A stretch of DNA of 64,000 nucleotides from an uncultured Pseudanabaenaceae cyanobacterium (GCA_938002085.1 CALLAT010000060.1:1-64000); one strand, 5' to 3'. Shown: positions 32,101 to 40,122, counted from the first letter of the stretch. Notes: generated by a model not told the origin, from the letters alone. Numbers and translations: made by a program.

Positions 32101-34738
32101 GACGATTGGCTGCCACGCTATGGGCATTGCCCGTCCCGGAATAGGCATCCACCGGAATGCCTTGGTTCGACTGCAACTGAGAATAGTCACTGCTACTGAG
32201 ACCGACAAACACGCCGGTATTGCTCCCAGCCAACTGGGGAGCTGGAACGCCCGCCTGTTCCAAGGTCTCCCAGGCAACCTCTAATAGCAGGCGCTGTTGG
32301 GGGTCCATGCGCTGGGCTTCTCGGGGAGAGAGACCAAAAAACCGAGGCTCAAACTGATCTACTTGCTCCAGGAATCCCCCCCATTCCGGCTTGCCGGTTG
32401 GCCAGCGATGGGTGGGTTGAATGGCATCTTTCCCCTGGATTAACAGGTCCCAGAAGTCTTGGGGGCTATTGGCACCAGGGAAACGGCAGCCTAGACCGAC
32501 AACCGCGATCGCTTCATGCACCGCTGATTTGCGAGGCGAAGCTGCTTGGGCCTGGGCTGTTGCCTGGGCATGCTGTGCAGTCTCTGGCTCGAGTTGATGG
32601 GCTAGATAGCTAGAGAGACTATCAATGGTGGGGTAGTCATACACCAGCGTTGGAGATAGTTTTAGCCCTAGGAGATCTTCTAGCTCCGCAGATAGCCTGA
32701 CAACCTTTAAAGAATCCAGGCCAAAGCTAGCCATGGGCTCTTGGTAACTCAGGCCCTGGGGCGAAACGGCCATGAGTTCACCGAGACGATTGGCCAGCCA
32801 AGTCGCAATTTCTCGCCTGCGAGGATTGGCAACGGGGCTAAAGTTGGTGGGTATTCGCCCATTAGAGTTCGCCGAGTTCGTCGATTCTGCCGGTACAACA
32901 GCCTTTTCACCAACAGCAGCATTCGCTTGATCCGATGGGGCGTCGCCTGCTTGCCACTTTGCGACAACCCGCAAACTATCCTTCAGAAAGCCGTTTCGAC
33001 AGGCATAGCGTTGAATCTTGCCGCTGGATGTTTTTGGAATGCTATTGGTGCGGAGCAGGAGGACTGCATGGGGCTGGAGGCCATGGTGCTGAATAATAGC
33101 CTGGCGAATGGCTTGGGTGACCTGATCTCCCTGGAGTTTGCGTAGGGCTCTTCGGTGAACCTCTTGGACAACCACGAGCTGCTCGTCACCGTCGATGTCA
33201 ACGGAAAAAGCTGCGCTAGCGGCAACCTGCAAGTCTGGATGACTCTGGACGACGGTTTCTTCAATGTCCTGGGGATAGTGGTTGCGCCCCCGAATGATGA
33301 TCAAGTCTTTCAGACGTCCTGTGACAAAGAGTTCCTCGTTTTTGAGGAACCCAAGGTCGCCTGTGCGCAGAAATTCTTGCTCCTGAAGGCCGTTGTCTTG
33401 GTGATCTCCATTCCGATGGTTTGGGAGTGCTGGAACGGGGACCTCGGCCACTTTGGCTTGGAAGCAAGAACGGGTCAGTTCTTCGCGCTTCCAATAACCC
33501 TGGGCAATGCTGGGACCGGAAACCCAAATCTCTCCCACCTCTCCATCCGGCAGCGCGGCACAATTCTCTGGATCGACGATCAACATTGACTGGCCCGCGA
33601 GGGATCGCCCGGAGGCCACAAGGTCCAACCCTTGATCGGCCTGCTTCGGTGCATAGGTCTGGCGCTGCTCCAATGCCTGACCGTCCACAGTCGTCAGGAT
33701 GGGCTCTACTTCCCGATTCCCCCCGGTCACCATCAAGGTGGCCTCTGCCATGCCGTAGCAAGGGTAAAAGGCGTTGCGCTGGAACCCGCATTCTGCAAAG
33801 GCTTCTGCAAACAGCTCCAACGTGTGAGCCCGCACCGGCTCGGCGCCCGTGAAGGCAATCTTCCAGCGACTCAAGTCTAGGTTGGCTTTCTGCTCGGCTG
33901 TGATCTGCTTTGCACAAAGCTCATAGGCAAAGTTTGGGCCACCACTGGTACTCCCCCCATAGTCAGAAATGACCTGGAGCCAGCGTAGGGGCCGCTGCAA
34001 AAAACTGACGGGTGGCATAAACACCATGGAAGCGCCCAGATATAAGGGCTGGAGAACGCCGCCAATCAACCCCATATCGTGGTACGGAGGTAACCAGGAG
34101 ATCACCTTACTATGGATATCGTCCTGGAATCCTTGATTGATCAAGGCAGAATTGTGGATCAAGTTGCCATGGCTCACCATGACGCCCTTGGGAGATCCGG
34201 TGGAGCCACTGGTGTATTGCAAGAAGGCTAGCTCATGGCCAGCAGGATTCGTTGGCTGCCAGGCGTCTGCTAGGCCTGCAATGCCATCCACACCGCCTAG
34301 AACTTCATCATCCGTCGCTAAGCAATGAATCTCTGTGGCATCGGCTTGGATGAGCTTGCCTGCGAGCTTGGTTTTCAACTCTCCCGTGGTGAGGGCAAAC
34401 CGGGCTTCCGCATCATTAATAATGGCCTGGAGCCGTTCCATGGAACGATTGGCTCGGGGCGGATAGGCGGGGACTGCCACTGTCCCTGCGTAGAGGCAGC
34501 CAAAGAAAGCTGCCACGAAGTCTAGACCCGGTGGATAGAGCAACAGCGCCCGCTCGCCCTCTGCCCCTGCATTTCGTAGCGTTGTGGCGATCGCCCTGGC
34601 TCGCTGGTCCAAGTCAGCATAGGAGAGCACTCCTGTGACGGTTTCCCCGTCTTGAAGAAAGGTAAAAACCGTTTTGTCTGACAGGTTCTGCGCATGTTGA
34701 CGCAGCAACGCTACAAAATTGGGGAAGGAGTGGGACAT
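26108..34738 (-). CDS. ols: terminal olefin synthase (type I PKS: FAAL-ACP-KS-AT-KR-ACP-sulfotransferase-thioesterase)
   Basis: FAAL (LQYTSGSTGSPKGVMVSHGNL), ACP (FGLDSLKVV), KS (VDTACSSSLVAVHLA, EAHGTGTSLGDP, NIGHLEAAAG), AT (GHSVGEYVAACLAG, HAFHSQLMEP), KR (TGGLGALGLKLAQWL), ACP (LGMDSLMVMEAI), ST (LSSPRSGSTLLRVMLAGNP), TE (LVGHSLGSVVGALFA). Order matches CurM/Ols-type synthases. Confidence 0.95.
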   Translation of the reverse strand: MSHSFPNFVALLRQHAQNLSDKTVFTFLQDGETVTGVLSYADLDQRARAIATTLRNAGAEGERALLLYPPGLDFVAAFFGCLYAGTVAVPAYPPRANRSMERLQAIINDAEARFALTTGELKTKLAGKLIQADATEIHCLATDDEVLGGVDGIAGLADAWQPTNPAGHELAFLQYTSGSTGSPKGVMVSHGNLIHNSALINQGFQDDIHSKVISWLPPYHDMGLIGGVLQPLYLGASMVFMPPVSFLQRPLRWLQVISDYGGSTSGGPNFAYELCAKQITAEQKANLDLSRWKIAFTGAEPVRAHTLELFAEAFAECGFQRNAFYPCYGMAEATLMVTGGNREVEPILTTVDGQALEQRQTYAPKQADQGLDLVASGRSLAGQSMLIVDPENCAALPDGEVGEIWVSGPSIAQGYWKREELTRSCFQAKVAEVPVPALPNHRNGDHQDNGLQEQEFLRTGDLGFLKNEELFVTGRLKDLIIIRGRNHYPQDIEETVVQSHPDLQVAASAAFSVDIDGDEQLVVVQEVHRRALRKLQGDQVTQAIRQAIIQHHGLQPHAVLLLRTNSIPKTSSGKIQRYACRNGFLKDSLRVVAKWQAGDAPSDQANAAVGEKAVVPAESTNSANSNGRIPTNFSPVANPRRREIATWLANRLGELMAVSPQGLSYQEPMASFGLDSLKVVRLSAELEDLLGLKLSPTLVYDYPTIDSLSSYLAHQLEPETAQHAQATAQAQAASPRKSAVHEAIAVVGLGCRFPGANSPQDFWDLLIQGKDAIQPTHRWPTGKPEWGGFLEQVDQFEPRFFGLSPREAQRMDPQQRLLLEVAWETLEQAGVPAPQLAGSNTGVFVGLSSSDYSQLQSNQGIPVDAYSGTGNAHSVAANRLSYFLDLQGPSLAVDTACSSSLVAVHLASQSLNNGDCDLAIAGGVNLTLSPDLTQVFSQAGMMAEDGRCKTFDAKADGYVRGEGCGLLLLKRLSLAERDGDRILAVIQGSAINQDGRSNGLTAPNGRAQQAVIRQALAQADAKATDIGYIEAHGTGTSLGDPIELNALQAVFSEGLTAEAGEAEASKQQWIGSVKTNIGHLEAAAGVAGLIKSILSLQQEVIPPHLHLQELNPHINLNETLKIPTEAQSWPRGIRPRLAGVSSFGFGGTNAHVILGEAPVAAPLSKDASIAQATNQSKTIEPDKVHQLLTLSAKTAPALMALAQRYSDWLTHHTDAKLSDLCFSANTGRTAFEHRLAVLSQSPEQLQAQLQAFIQGEPSELHQAQAQPNPTVAFLFTGQGSQSPGMGQQLYQTEPVFKAALDRCAEILAPRLELNLIELLYGSASSELNQTIYTQPALFAIEYALAQLWQSWGVRPSVVLGHSVGEYVAACLAGVFSLEDGLRLITARAKLMQSLPTGGGMMVVFAKLERFEALLKAMDGEVAIAAYNAPELIVLSGPEAGLKTLSTQLKDESIRCRALQVSHAFHSQLMEPILAEFETVASQVTYHAPQLPLISNLTGQLATDEIATPGYWVRHIRQPVLFEASMACLQARSTEQGDRIFLEIGPRPTLLSMGRQCFQAQKTSETAVDPVWLASLYPGKEDLPQLLNSLAALTVQGVPVNWSSFYSTTAHQRLDLPTYPFQRQRCWLEGLAQPSAVSSAKVQTAGSIASGATTQDSAGDTVNQYQVVWQELGAIAAQPNPPVQSWLVLEDSSGVGHGITTQLQAQSHNVYRVVVGDRYQQLEPNLWQIPTDQPDLLGDILTAVLATIEQSSSKLQGVINSWGIDAPTTTSLTNASLMAAQSQSCAPVLAMLRALTLQTPAKLWLITQGVQRVNSATQPNVAQSPLLGLGKVIALEHPECWGGCIDLSPAPKASELEQLVYTVQQPENDDQVALRGQQRYGARLQEITALDSSTVPSVAIQPQSSYLITGGLGALGLKLAQWLADQGARQLVLISRRSPSPQQQASLDALTHQGVTCCVHSLDVADSAAVTALCAELRDGPHPLRGVIHAAGSLADGLLQGQTWEQWQQVLAPKLQGSWNLHQGTQADKLDFFWLFSSVASILGSPGQGNYAAANAFLDSLAQLRHAQGKPALSLNWGPWVGEGMANQTRLNKGLMPLAAGDYLAQLPQLLTAPMAQVGLFQADWSFLLAQFPQLRDLGYFKAVASNVKEAPPAASIQAQLRAASAGQRLEILQQYLGGVLAKILQADPATINPTASLLDLGMDSLMVMEAINQLKQDLQLMIYPREFYERPRLDALTAYLTAEFEQSHGLASTTHPATGTGQAGVSPLARSPLQASPTSEATTTQRLVKQKAGPMAFILSSPRSGSTLLRVMLAGNPALFSPPELHLLPFETLGDRKQQLGVSRLGEGLQRALMDLKGLDTEASQALIEEFEAQDLPLEAVYRELETLAGDRLLIDKSPSYASDAANLARAERCIEGAKYIHLVRHPYAVLESFCRMRMDKLVGDGQQSPLDLAEQIWQASNENTLQLSQQIPADRYHLVSYEALVREPEQVLRGICDFLGVPFAEAMLAPYQGDRMTDGVHKQSMSLGDPNFTSRSTIDASLAEAWREIKLPRLLGSPSQQLAQQLAYELPREAAQAESISHQPSETQLEAFAATMTEKFLSVGGSTICLCTWGPADGPLVLCLHGILEQGASWIEVAARLAAQGYRIVAPDLRGHGHSTHVEQGNSYNLMDFLADLDGIVEQITDKPFTLVGHSLGSVVGALFASVRPNRILKLIMVETILPTDVSDDEAAQQLAAHLDYLSTPPKHPVFADVETAAERLRLATPALSKSLAMLLAKRITEPCEGGIRWRWAPLLRTRAGIGFNGINQSRYLGLLRRIRNPITLIYGDRSQFNRQDDLQAQQQALTNAKRIVVEGGHNLPFDAPSAIADAILSS

Positions 34739-35132
34739 CTAGGGATTCAGCGACTTCTCTGAATTGTTAATAATCTCTGAAGATCGAGATCTAATCATAC
34801 TGTCTAAGGTCTGACCGCTTCTACTCACCCCTGTGAGCCCTGGAATCAGGCAACCTCTAACCTCCTCGTCTCGTTCTCCTCGTTGGAGGATCGGTCGGAA
34901 ACTTAAGGTCTGTTTGGTTTGGGGAAGGCTTGTTCAGTCTTGAAACAGGACTGATGCACTTTCTGAACAAGGGCTTTGGGTTAAGCCATGAGGATTGATG
35001 AATCCCGCCATCCAATTTGTTGTTCCCCTTAGATAAAGGGATGGTCTAATTGGTTTTTTGTTCCAAAGCGGATTGAGACATCAATCGTTGGCGAGGATTG
35101 AGGCCATCATTTTCTAACTGGCTTGAGCCTCG

Positions 35133-35843
35133 TCAGGCAGCCATGGCATTGTCGTAGCTGGACATGCTCAAGACTTCTTGGAAGCTAAAGCCGATGTCCT
35201 GGAGCGTTTCGCCGTACTGAATCGTAAATTCCTCTTCCAACGACTCCAGGTCCATGCCCAGGCGAGCTGCATCTTGCCCAATCCTCGTCAAAATTTGCCA
35301 AACGATGGGCAGTATTGTCTGATTGACAGCTTGGATCTCAGTTTTGACGGTCTCGAAATGTGCTTTGAACCAGGCTTGGCCCAGTTTCAAATGCTCATGC
35401 TCGTCCTTGAGGGCGGTTTCAGTGACCCTGCGGGAAAAATCGTCGGCTACGGGGAGATAGGCGTTGTAGAGCGCGATCGCCAAGCATTCCACCACGAAGG
35501 ACTGAATCAGGAGACAAGGGACCAGCTGCTCTTGAGCCGATGCTGCTGCAAACCGTTCGCGCAGGGGGGAAAACACATCCTCAGCCCAATTAAAATCTGC
35601 CTCAATCCCTAAATGTGTCCCACAGGATTGAAATCCATTTTGGTGCCTCCGCTCCATGCGAGCGGCATTGAGGAGTTCATCGCGATGCTGGGGTAACATC
35701 TCCGCCAGCCTGAGGTAATTGTTGTGGGCTTCCTGTTCACCTTCAATTACGATGCCGTTCAAGCGGCTATAGGCTTCTCTGTAGTCGGCACTGTCGTAGT
35801 CCGGCGTAAGAGCGACGGTTGGATGGACCTTGAGAGGGAGCAT
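35133..35843 (-). CDS. aldehyde-deformylating oxygenase (ADO)-like non-haem di-iron protein
   Basis: 236 aa: YREAYSRLNGIVIEGEQEAHNNYLRLAEMLPQHRDEL, ARMERRHQNGF, CLLIQSFVVECLAIALYNAYLPVAD, KDEHEHLKLGQAW. All six ligand positions (E, ExxH, E, ExxH) retained; colinear with cyanobacterial ADO. Confidence 0.92.
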   Translation of the reverse strand: MLPLKVHPTVALTPDYDSADYREAYSRLNGIVIEGEQEAHNNYLRLAEMLPQHRDELLNAARMERRHQNGFQSCGTHLGIEADFNWAEDVFSPLRERFAAASAQEQLVPCLLIQSFVVECLAIALYNAYLPVADDFSRRVTETALKDEHEHLKLGQAWFKAHFETVKTEIQAVNQTILPIVWQILTRIGQDAARLGMDLESLEEEFTIQYGETLQDIGFSFQEVLSMSSYDNAMAA

Positions 35844-35920
35844 GACGCGAGGTTCTCCTGAACAACTGCGACGTTAACCTAGATCCTGAGGGGAATACCT
35901 GAGGAGGACTGGGATTACGC

Positions 35921-36742
35921 CTAGTCTATCGGCTTTGGATCAGAGGGGCCAGCTTGGAAGTGATGTACGGCTGTGAGCGCCGTGACCCAGCCCTGGGCGA
36001 GATCGGTGAGAATGCGATCGCCTTTCTCTGGGTTGGCCGCTGTCGCATCTCCAATGACGCCACTGCGACTAATATCTCGGGTGACCCAAGAAACGGGTAG
36101 CTTTCCCTCTAATGAGATCAACCCGTCCTTAAGGCGTTGATCCGGATATTCAGCCACAGCATTATTCATCTTGACCGTATCGGGCAGTAACGAGAGTAGC
36201 AAGCTGGTTTCCGCATCTCCAGCATGGATCCCCTCGGCCAGCTCCTTAGGACTGAGCCAGTCGGCAACGCGGTGCTCTACATTCCAGATGAAAAACGGAA
36301 AAATCCAAAAATCTGGAAACCGCTGATGCAAATCTCGGGCCACAATGTCCAAAACCTGCGGCTGTCCTCCATGGGCATTGGCAAAGACTAACTTTCGAAA
36401 GCCTGATTGATAGAGACTCTCCGCTGTTTCTGTTAGGACTCGACCCAAGGTCTCGGCGCTGAGCATGAGGGTGCCAGGGAAGTGGCAATGCTCGTTAGAT
36501 TTGCCGACGTATTGGGGAGGCAAGGCATAGGCTGGGATGGCTGGGTCTAGCGTTTCCAGGGCATGACCTAAAACGCCCGTGGCGATCGCGCTATCCACCG
36601 CCAACGGTAAATGAGGCCCATGCTGCTCAATTGCCCCCAAGGGCTGTATCAGCACCACGTTTTCCTTGTCGGGCATCTCCTGAACATCGGTCCAGCTGAG
36701 ATAAGCGTAATAACGATGGGGAGGGATGAAACCGTGCATCAT
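35921..36742 (-). CDS. creatininase family protein
   Basis: VVLIQPLGAIEQHGPHLPLAVDSAIATGVL, FANAHGGQPQVLDIVARDL, GIHAGDAETSLLL. Confidence 0.93.
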   Translation of the reverse strand: MMHGFIPPHRYYAYLSWTDVQEMPDKENVVLIQPLGAIEQHGPHLPLAVDSAIATGVLGHALETLDPAIPAYALPPQYVGKSNEHCHFPGTLMLSAETLGRVLTETAESLYQSGFRKLVFANAHGGQPQVLDIVARDLHQRFPDFWIFPFFIWNVEHRVADWLSPKELAEGIHAGDAETSLLLSLLPDTVKMNNAVAEYPDQRLKDGLISLEGKLPVSWVTRDISRSGVIGDATAANPEKGDRILTDLAQGWVTALTAVHHFQAGPSDPKPID

Positions 36743-37064
36743 GGCGGTGAAGGTCTTGCCTTGTAAAGCTTTGAAGGAAAATTGGAGATGGGCAATCCAA
36801 CGGCTATTAATCCAGCGAAGCCGCTGGGCTAATGCCTGAGGAAATAACGGCCATACCTCAATATCATTTCAAAAGAAAGACCGAATGGTTGCAAAGCAAT
36901 GCAGCGCTTAATATGGATAAACCTCTGACGAACGATTTAGTGCTATCTAATACCCGTGGATGCGCGTCGAGGTGAATTATTTCCCAGGGAGCCCTGGCTT
37001 TCCAAGGGGATAACTCCGCTATTTAGCGACTTGCATCGTTCTTATTTTATTAACTGGTTTGGTT

Positions 37065-37967
37065 ATGAGCTCGGACTCTCAAGCTTCATCCTCCTTCTCC
37101 ATGGAGGACTTCGAAAAGGCCCTATCGTCCCAGGAATTTGATTTCCAGGTGGGACAAACTGTGAAGGGCAAGATCGCTAGCCATTCCAATGAAGGAGCCT
37201 TTGTTGATATCGGCGGTAAAGCCGCAGCGTTTTTGCCGACCAATGAAGCCTCCCTCAAGAAGGTGATTGACCTGTCGGCCACGCTTCAGGTCGGCGATGA
37301 GATGGAGTTTGTGGTCATTCGTGACCAAAATGCCGATGGCCAGGTGACCATTTCCCTGCGTCGTCGCTTGCTGGATGAGGCCTGGGAGCGCCTCACGGAG
37401 CAGGCTGACGCGGGGGGCAGCTTTGACGTCAAAATCAACGGCAGTAACCGAGGCGGCGTCACCGCCAACGTGGAGGGTTTAAAGGGCTTTATTCCTCGCT
37501 CCCACTTGTTGGAAAAAGAAAACCTGGAAGCCCTCATGGGGCAAACGGTGACGGTGAAGTTCCTAGAGATCAGCAAGGAAAACAAGAAGCTGGTGCTGTC
37601 CGAACGCTTAGCAGGGCAATCGGCTCGCATGGCGGAACTGGAGGAAGGCCAGTTGATCTCGGGAACGGTGGCGAGCCTGAAGCCCTTTGGTGTCTTTGTG
37701 GCCTTTGGTGGCACGACGGGCCTGCTGCATATCAAGCAAATCAGCGACAAGTATCTCAAGTCGATTGATACGGTCTTCACGCCGGGCCAGGCCATTAAGG
37801 CGATGATCGTCAATATTGACGAGGGTCGGGGTCGGATTTCGCTGTCGACCAAGGTGCTGGAAAGCTACCCTGGCGAGATTCTTGAGAAGGCCGAGGAAGT
37901 CATGGCCAGTGCAGAAGAGCGGGCTGAGCGGGCTCGCAAGAAGATTGAGGCTGAAGAGCAGGTCTAA
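37065..37967 (+). CDS. S1 RNA-binding domain protein (ribosomal protein S1-like)
   Basis: Repeated S1 motifs: FQVGQTVKGKIASHSNEGAFVDIGGKAAAFLP; GQLISGTVASLKPFGVFVAFGGTTGLLHIKQIS. Confidence 0.92.
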   Translation: MSSDSQASSSFSMEDFEKALSSQEFDFQVGQTVKGKIASHSNEGAFVDIGGKAAAFLPTNEASLKKVIDLSATLQVGDEMEFVVIRDQNADGQVTISLRRRLLDEAWERLTEQADAGGSFDVKINGSNRGGVTANVEGLKGFIPRSHLLEKENLEALMGQTVTVKFLEISKENKKLVLSERLAGQSARMAELEEGQLISGTVASLKPFGVFVAFGGTTGLLHIKQISDKYLKSIDTVFTPGQAIKAMIVNIDEGRGRISLSTKVLESYPGEILEKAEEVMASAEERAERARKKIEAEEQV

Positions 37968-38017
37968 CGTTGAGAGATCTCGCACTGTAGGTCAAACCTG
38001 CTGTTTGCCCTTCATTG

Positions 38018-38084
38018 AAAAGCGAAGCATTGGTTCGTGGCCCTCGGATTCAACCGAGCAAGTCCCGCCCCAATGCTTCGCTTT
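38018..38084 (+). terminator. long two-level hairpin between S1-like gene and tab2-like gene
   Basis: Outer arms aaagcgaagcattgg / ccaatgcttcgcttt, with inner CTCGG-attcaa-CCGAG hairpin. Confidence 0.6.
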
Positions 38085-38206
38085 GTCATTGTTAATGCCT
38101 GGGCCTCAGGGATGTAGAGCCTATGCCTTAGGCTGATATAAAGCGGATTGAGGTGAGCCCATCCCGCTATTCACGATTACCCATCTCCTAAAATTACCTC
38201 TCCTCT

Positions 38207-39070
38207 ATGTCTGTCACCTGGGAACTCGACTTTTACTCTCGCCCCGTCCTGGATGAGAATGGCAAAAAACGCTGGGAAGTGGTGATTTGCGAAGGGGCCA
38301 AGGGGGTCCAAGCAGACCCAGAAAAGAGCTTTCGCTATACCCGGTATTTCACCAGCAAGGAAGTTAACTCCATTTCCCTCAAGGAAGCCTTGATCGAGGC
38401 CATGGAGCAGTCTGGCCAGAAGCCCACCCAGGTGCGTTTCTTCCGTCGCCAGATGAACAATATGATCGTGAAGGCCTGTACGGACATGGGGATTGCGGCC
38501 AAGTCCAGCCGCCGCACCGTGGCCCTAGCAAGCTGGTTGGACCAGCGCTATGCCGAGGTTTACCCCCAGGAAGAGGGCTACCAGGAAGTGAGGGGGGCTT
38601 CGGTGAAATATGCCATTGAGCGCCCCACGGGATTGCCCGATGCCCTGCGAGGGGACAGTTGGCGGTTTGTCAGTCTGCAAGCCTCTGCCTTTGATGATTT
38701 GGCGGACTGGGATATTGATTTTGGTGAGTCCTTTTCCCTCCATGAAATGGGCCTGGATAAGGACACGCCCATTCCCGGTTTGTTGATCTATTCGGAGCGG
38801 GCGAAGCCCCTGGCTGCTTGGATGTCCGGTTTGGACCTAGCCTTTCTCACCCAGGATGTGGGCAAGCGCCCGGCCCTAGTGCTAGAGACAGGTGCGAATG
38901 ACCGTTGGCTGCTAGCTCCTTTGCTCAAGCCGGAGCTGGTGGAGGAAGTGACGCAGTTTGAAAAGGCGAAGTTGGCTGCCAACAAAATTCACTTCATTGG
39001 CGTGCAGAAAAACGCTGATTCTGAACGCTTTGAGGGCTTCTGGCTACTGCGTCAGATGGATTTGGGCTAA
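38207..39070 (+). CDS. Tab2/Atab2 family RNA-binding protein
   Basis: VTWELDFYSRPVLDENGKKRWEVVICE, FRRQMNNMIVKACTDMGI. Confidence 0.93.
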   Translation: MSVTWELDFYSRPVLDENGKKRWEVVICEGAKGVQADPEKSFRYTRYFTSKEVNSISLKEALIEAMEQSGQKPTQVRFFRRQMNNMIVKACTDMGIAAKSSRRTVALASWLDQRYAEVYPQEEGYQEVRGASVKYAIERPTGLPDALRGDSWRFVSLQASAFDDLADWDIDFGESFSLHEMGLDKDTPIPGLLIYSERAKPLAAWMSGLDLAFLTQDVGKRPALVLETGANDRWLLAPLLKPELVEEVTQFEKAKLAANKIHFIGVQKNADSERFEGFWLLRQMDLG

Positions 39071-39072
39071 TC

Positions 39073-39960
39073 ATGCAACTCTGCCTCTATCAGCCTGAAG
39101 TTATCTACGGTGAACCGGCGGCAAACCTCCAGCGATTTGAGGCTTGTTTAGAGGCCCAGGCTGAGCAGTTGGCCGATGCGCTGGTGCTGTTGCCGGAGCT
39201 ATTTACGACGGGCTATGTCTTCGAAGATCGCGAGCAACTATTACCCCTGGCAGAGTCGATTCCGGATGGCGCAACTTGCCAGCGTTTGGCCGCTATGGCT
39301 CAGCGCTATAGCTGCACAGTGGTGGCAGGGCTGGCGGAGCGGGAAGGTGATGCTTTATTCAATAGCGTTGCAGCCTTTGGTCCTGGTGCTGATGATAGCT
39401 CTGGGGGCTTTATCGGTCGCTACCGCAAGCTGGCCCAGACCAATATTGATCGGCTCTATTTCGAGCGAGGTGGAGAGCCAGGCGAAGGGCCGAGAGCGGA
39501 GTCTTCTGAGCCAAAGCTGGGGGAAGTGGGAAATTTGCTGATCTTTGACTGGACGGTGGGAGAACAAACCTTACGCTGTGGCGTGGCGATTTGCTTTGAT
39601 ATCTGGTTTCCCCAGATTGGCCAGGCTTACGCCCGCGAGGAAGTTGACTTGCTGCTGCACCCGGCGAATTTTGGTGGACCTCAGACGTTAATGGTGGCTC
39701 GGGGCCAGGCAATTGAGGCAGGATTGGCGATCGCTACTTGCAATCGCGTCGGCCAAGAATCCGCGCGGAATCTCAAGGCCAGCTATCGCGGTGAGAGCCA
39801 GGTGGTCAATGGCCAGGGGGAAATATTGGCCCAGGCGGGTGGTGAAGCTGAGTTTTTGAGGGTGGACTTGGACTTTCCTAGCTATGCCGAGCGATCGCGG
39901 CGGATTTTGGGCGTGGATTGGTGGGATGAGAACCAGGCGATCGTGGAGCGACTGAAATAG
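39073..39960 (+). CDS. carbon-nitrogen hydrolase (nitrilase superfamily)
   Basis: LLPELFTTGY, RYRKLAQTNIDRLYFERG, GVAICFDIWFPQIGQ (E-K-C triad). Confidence 0.92.
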   Translation: MQLCLYQPEVIYGEPAANLQRFEACLEAQAEQLADALVLLPELFTTGYVFEDREQLLPLAESIPDGATCQRLAAMAQRYSCTVVAGLAEREGDALFNSVAAFGPGADDSSGGFIGRYRKLAQTNIDRLYFERGGEPGEGPRAESSEPKLGEVGNLLIFDWTVGEQTLRCGVAICFDIWFPQIGQAYAREEVDLLLHPANFGGPQTLMVARGQAIEAGLAIATCNRVGQESARNLKASYRGESQVVNGQGEILAQAGGEAEFLRVDLDFPSYAERSRRILGVDWWDENQAIVERLK

Positions 39961-39991
39961 CGCTGCAAAACAATCCATCTCGATTCCACCA

Positions 39992-40058
39992 GTAGGGGCA
40001 GGTCTCCCTGCCCATGCATTTGCTATTTGCCTTAGGCGGGGAGACCCCGCACCTACGC
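39992..40058. repeat. GTAGGGG-type intergenic inverted repeat
   Basis: gtaggggcaggtctccctgccc...gcggggagaccccgcacctac; related element at 46259-46327. Confidence 0.75.
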
Positions 40059-40122
40059 GACCGGCCCCAAACAGGACTAGGCTTAAACCAGAGCCTTTGA
40101 TCCCTCCCCTTGGATCGCCCTG

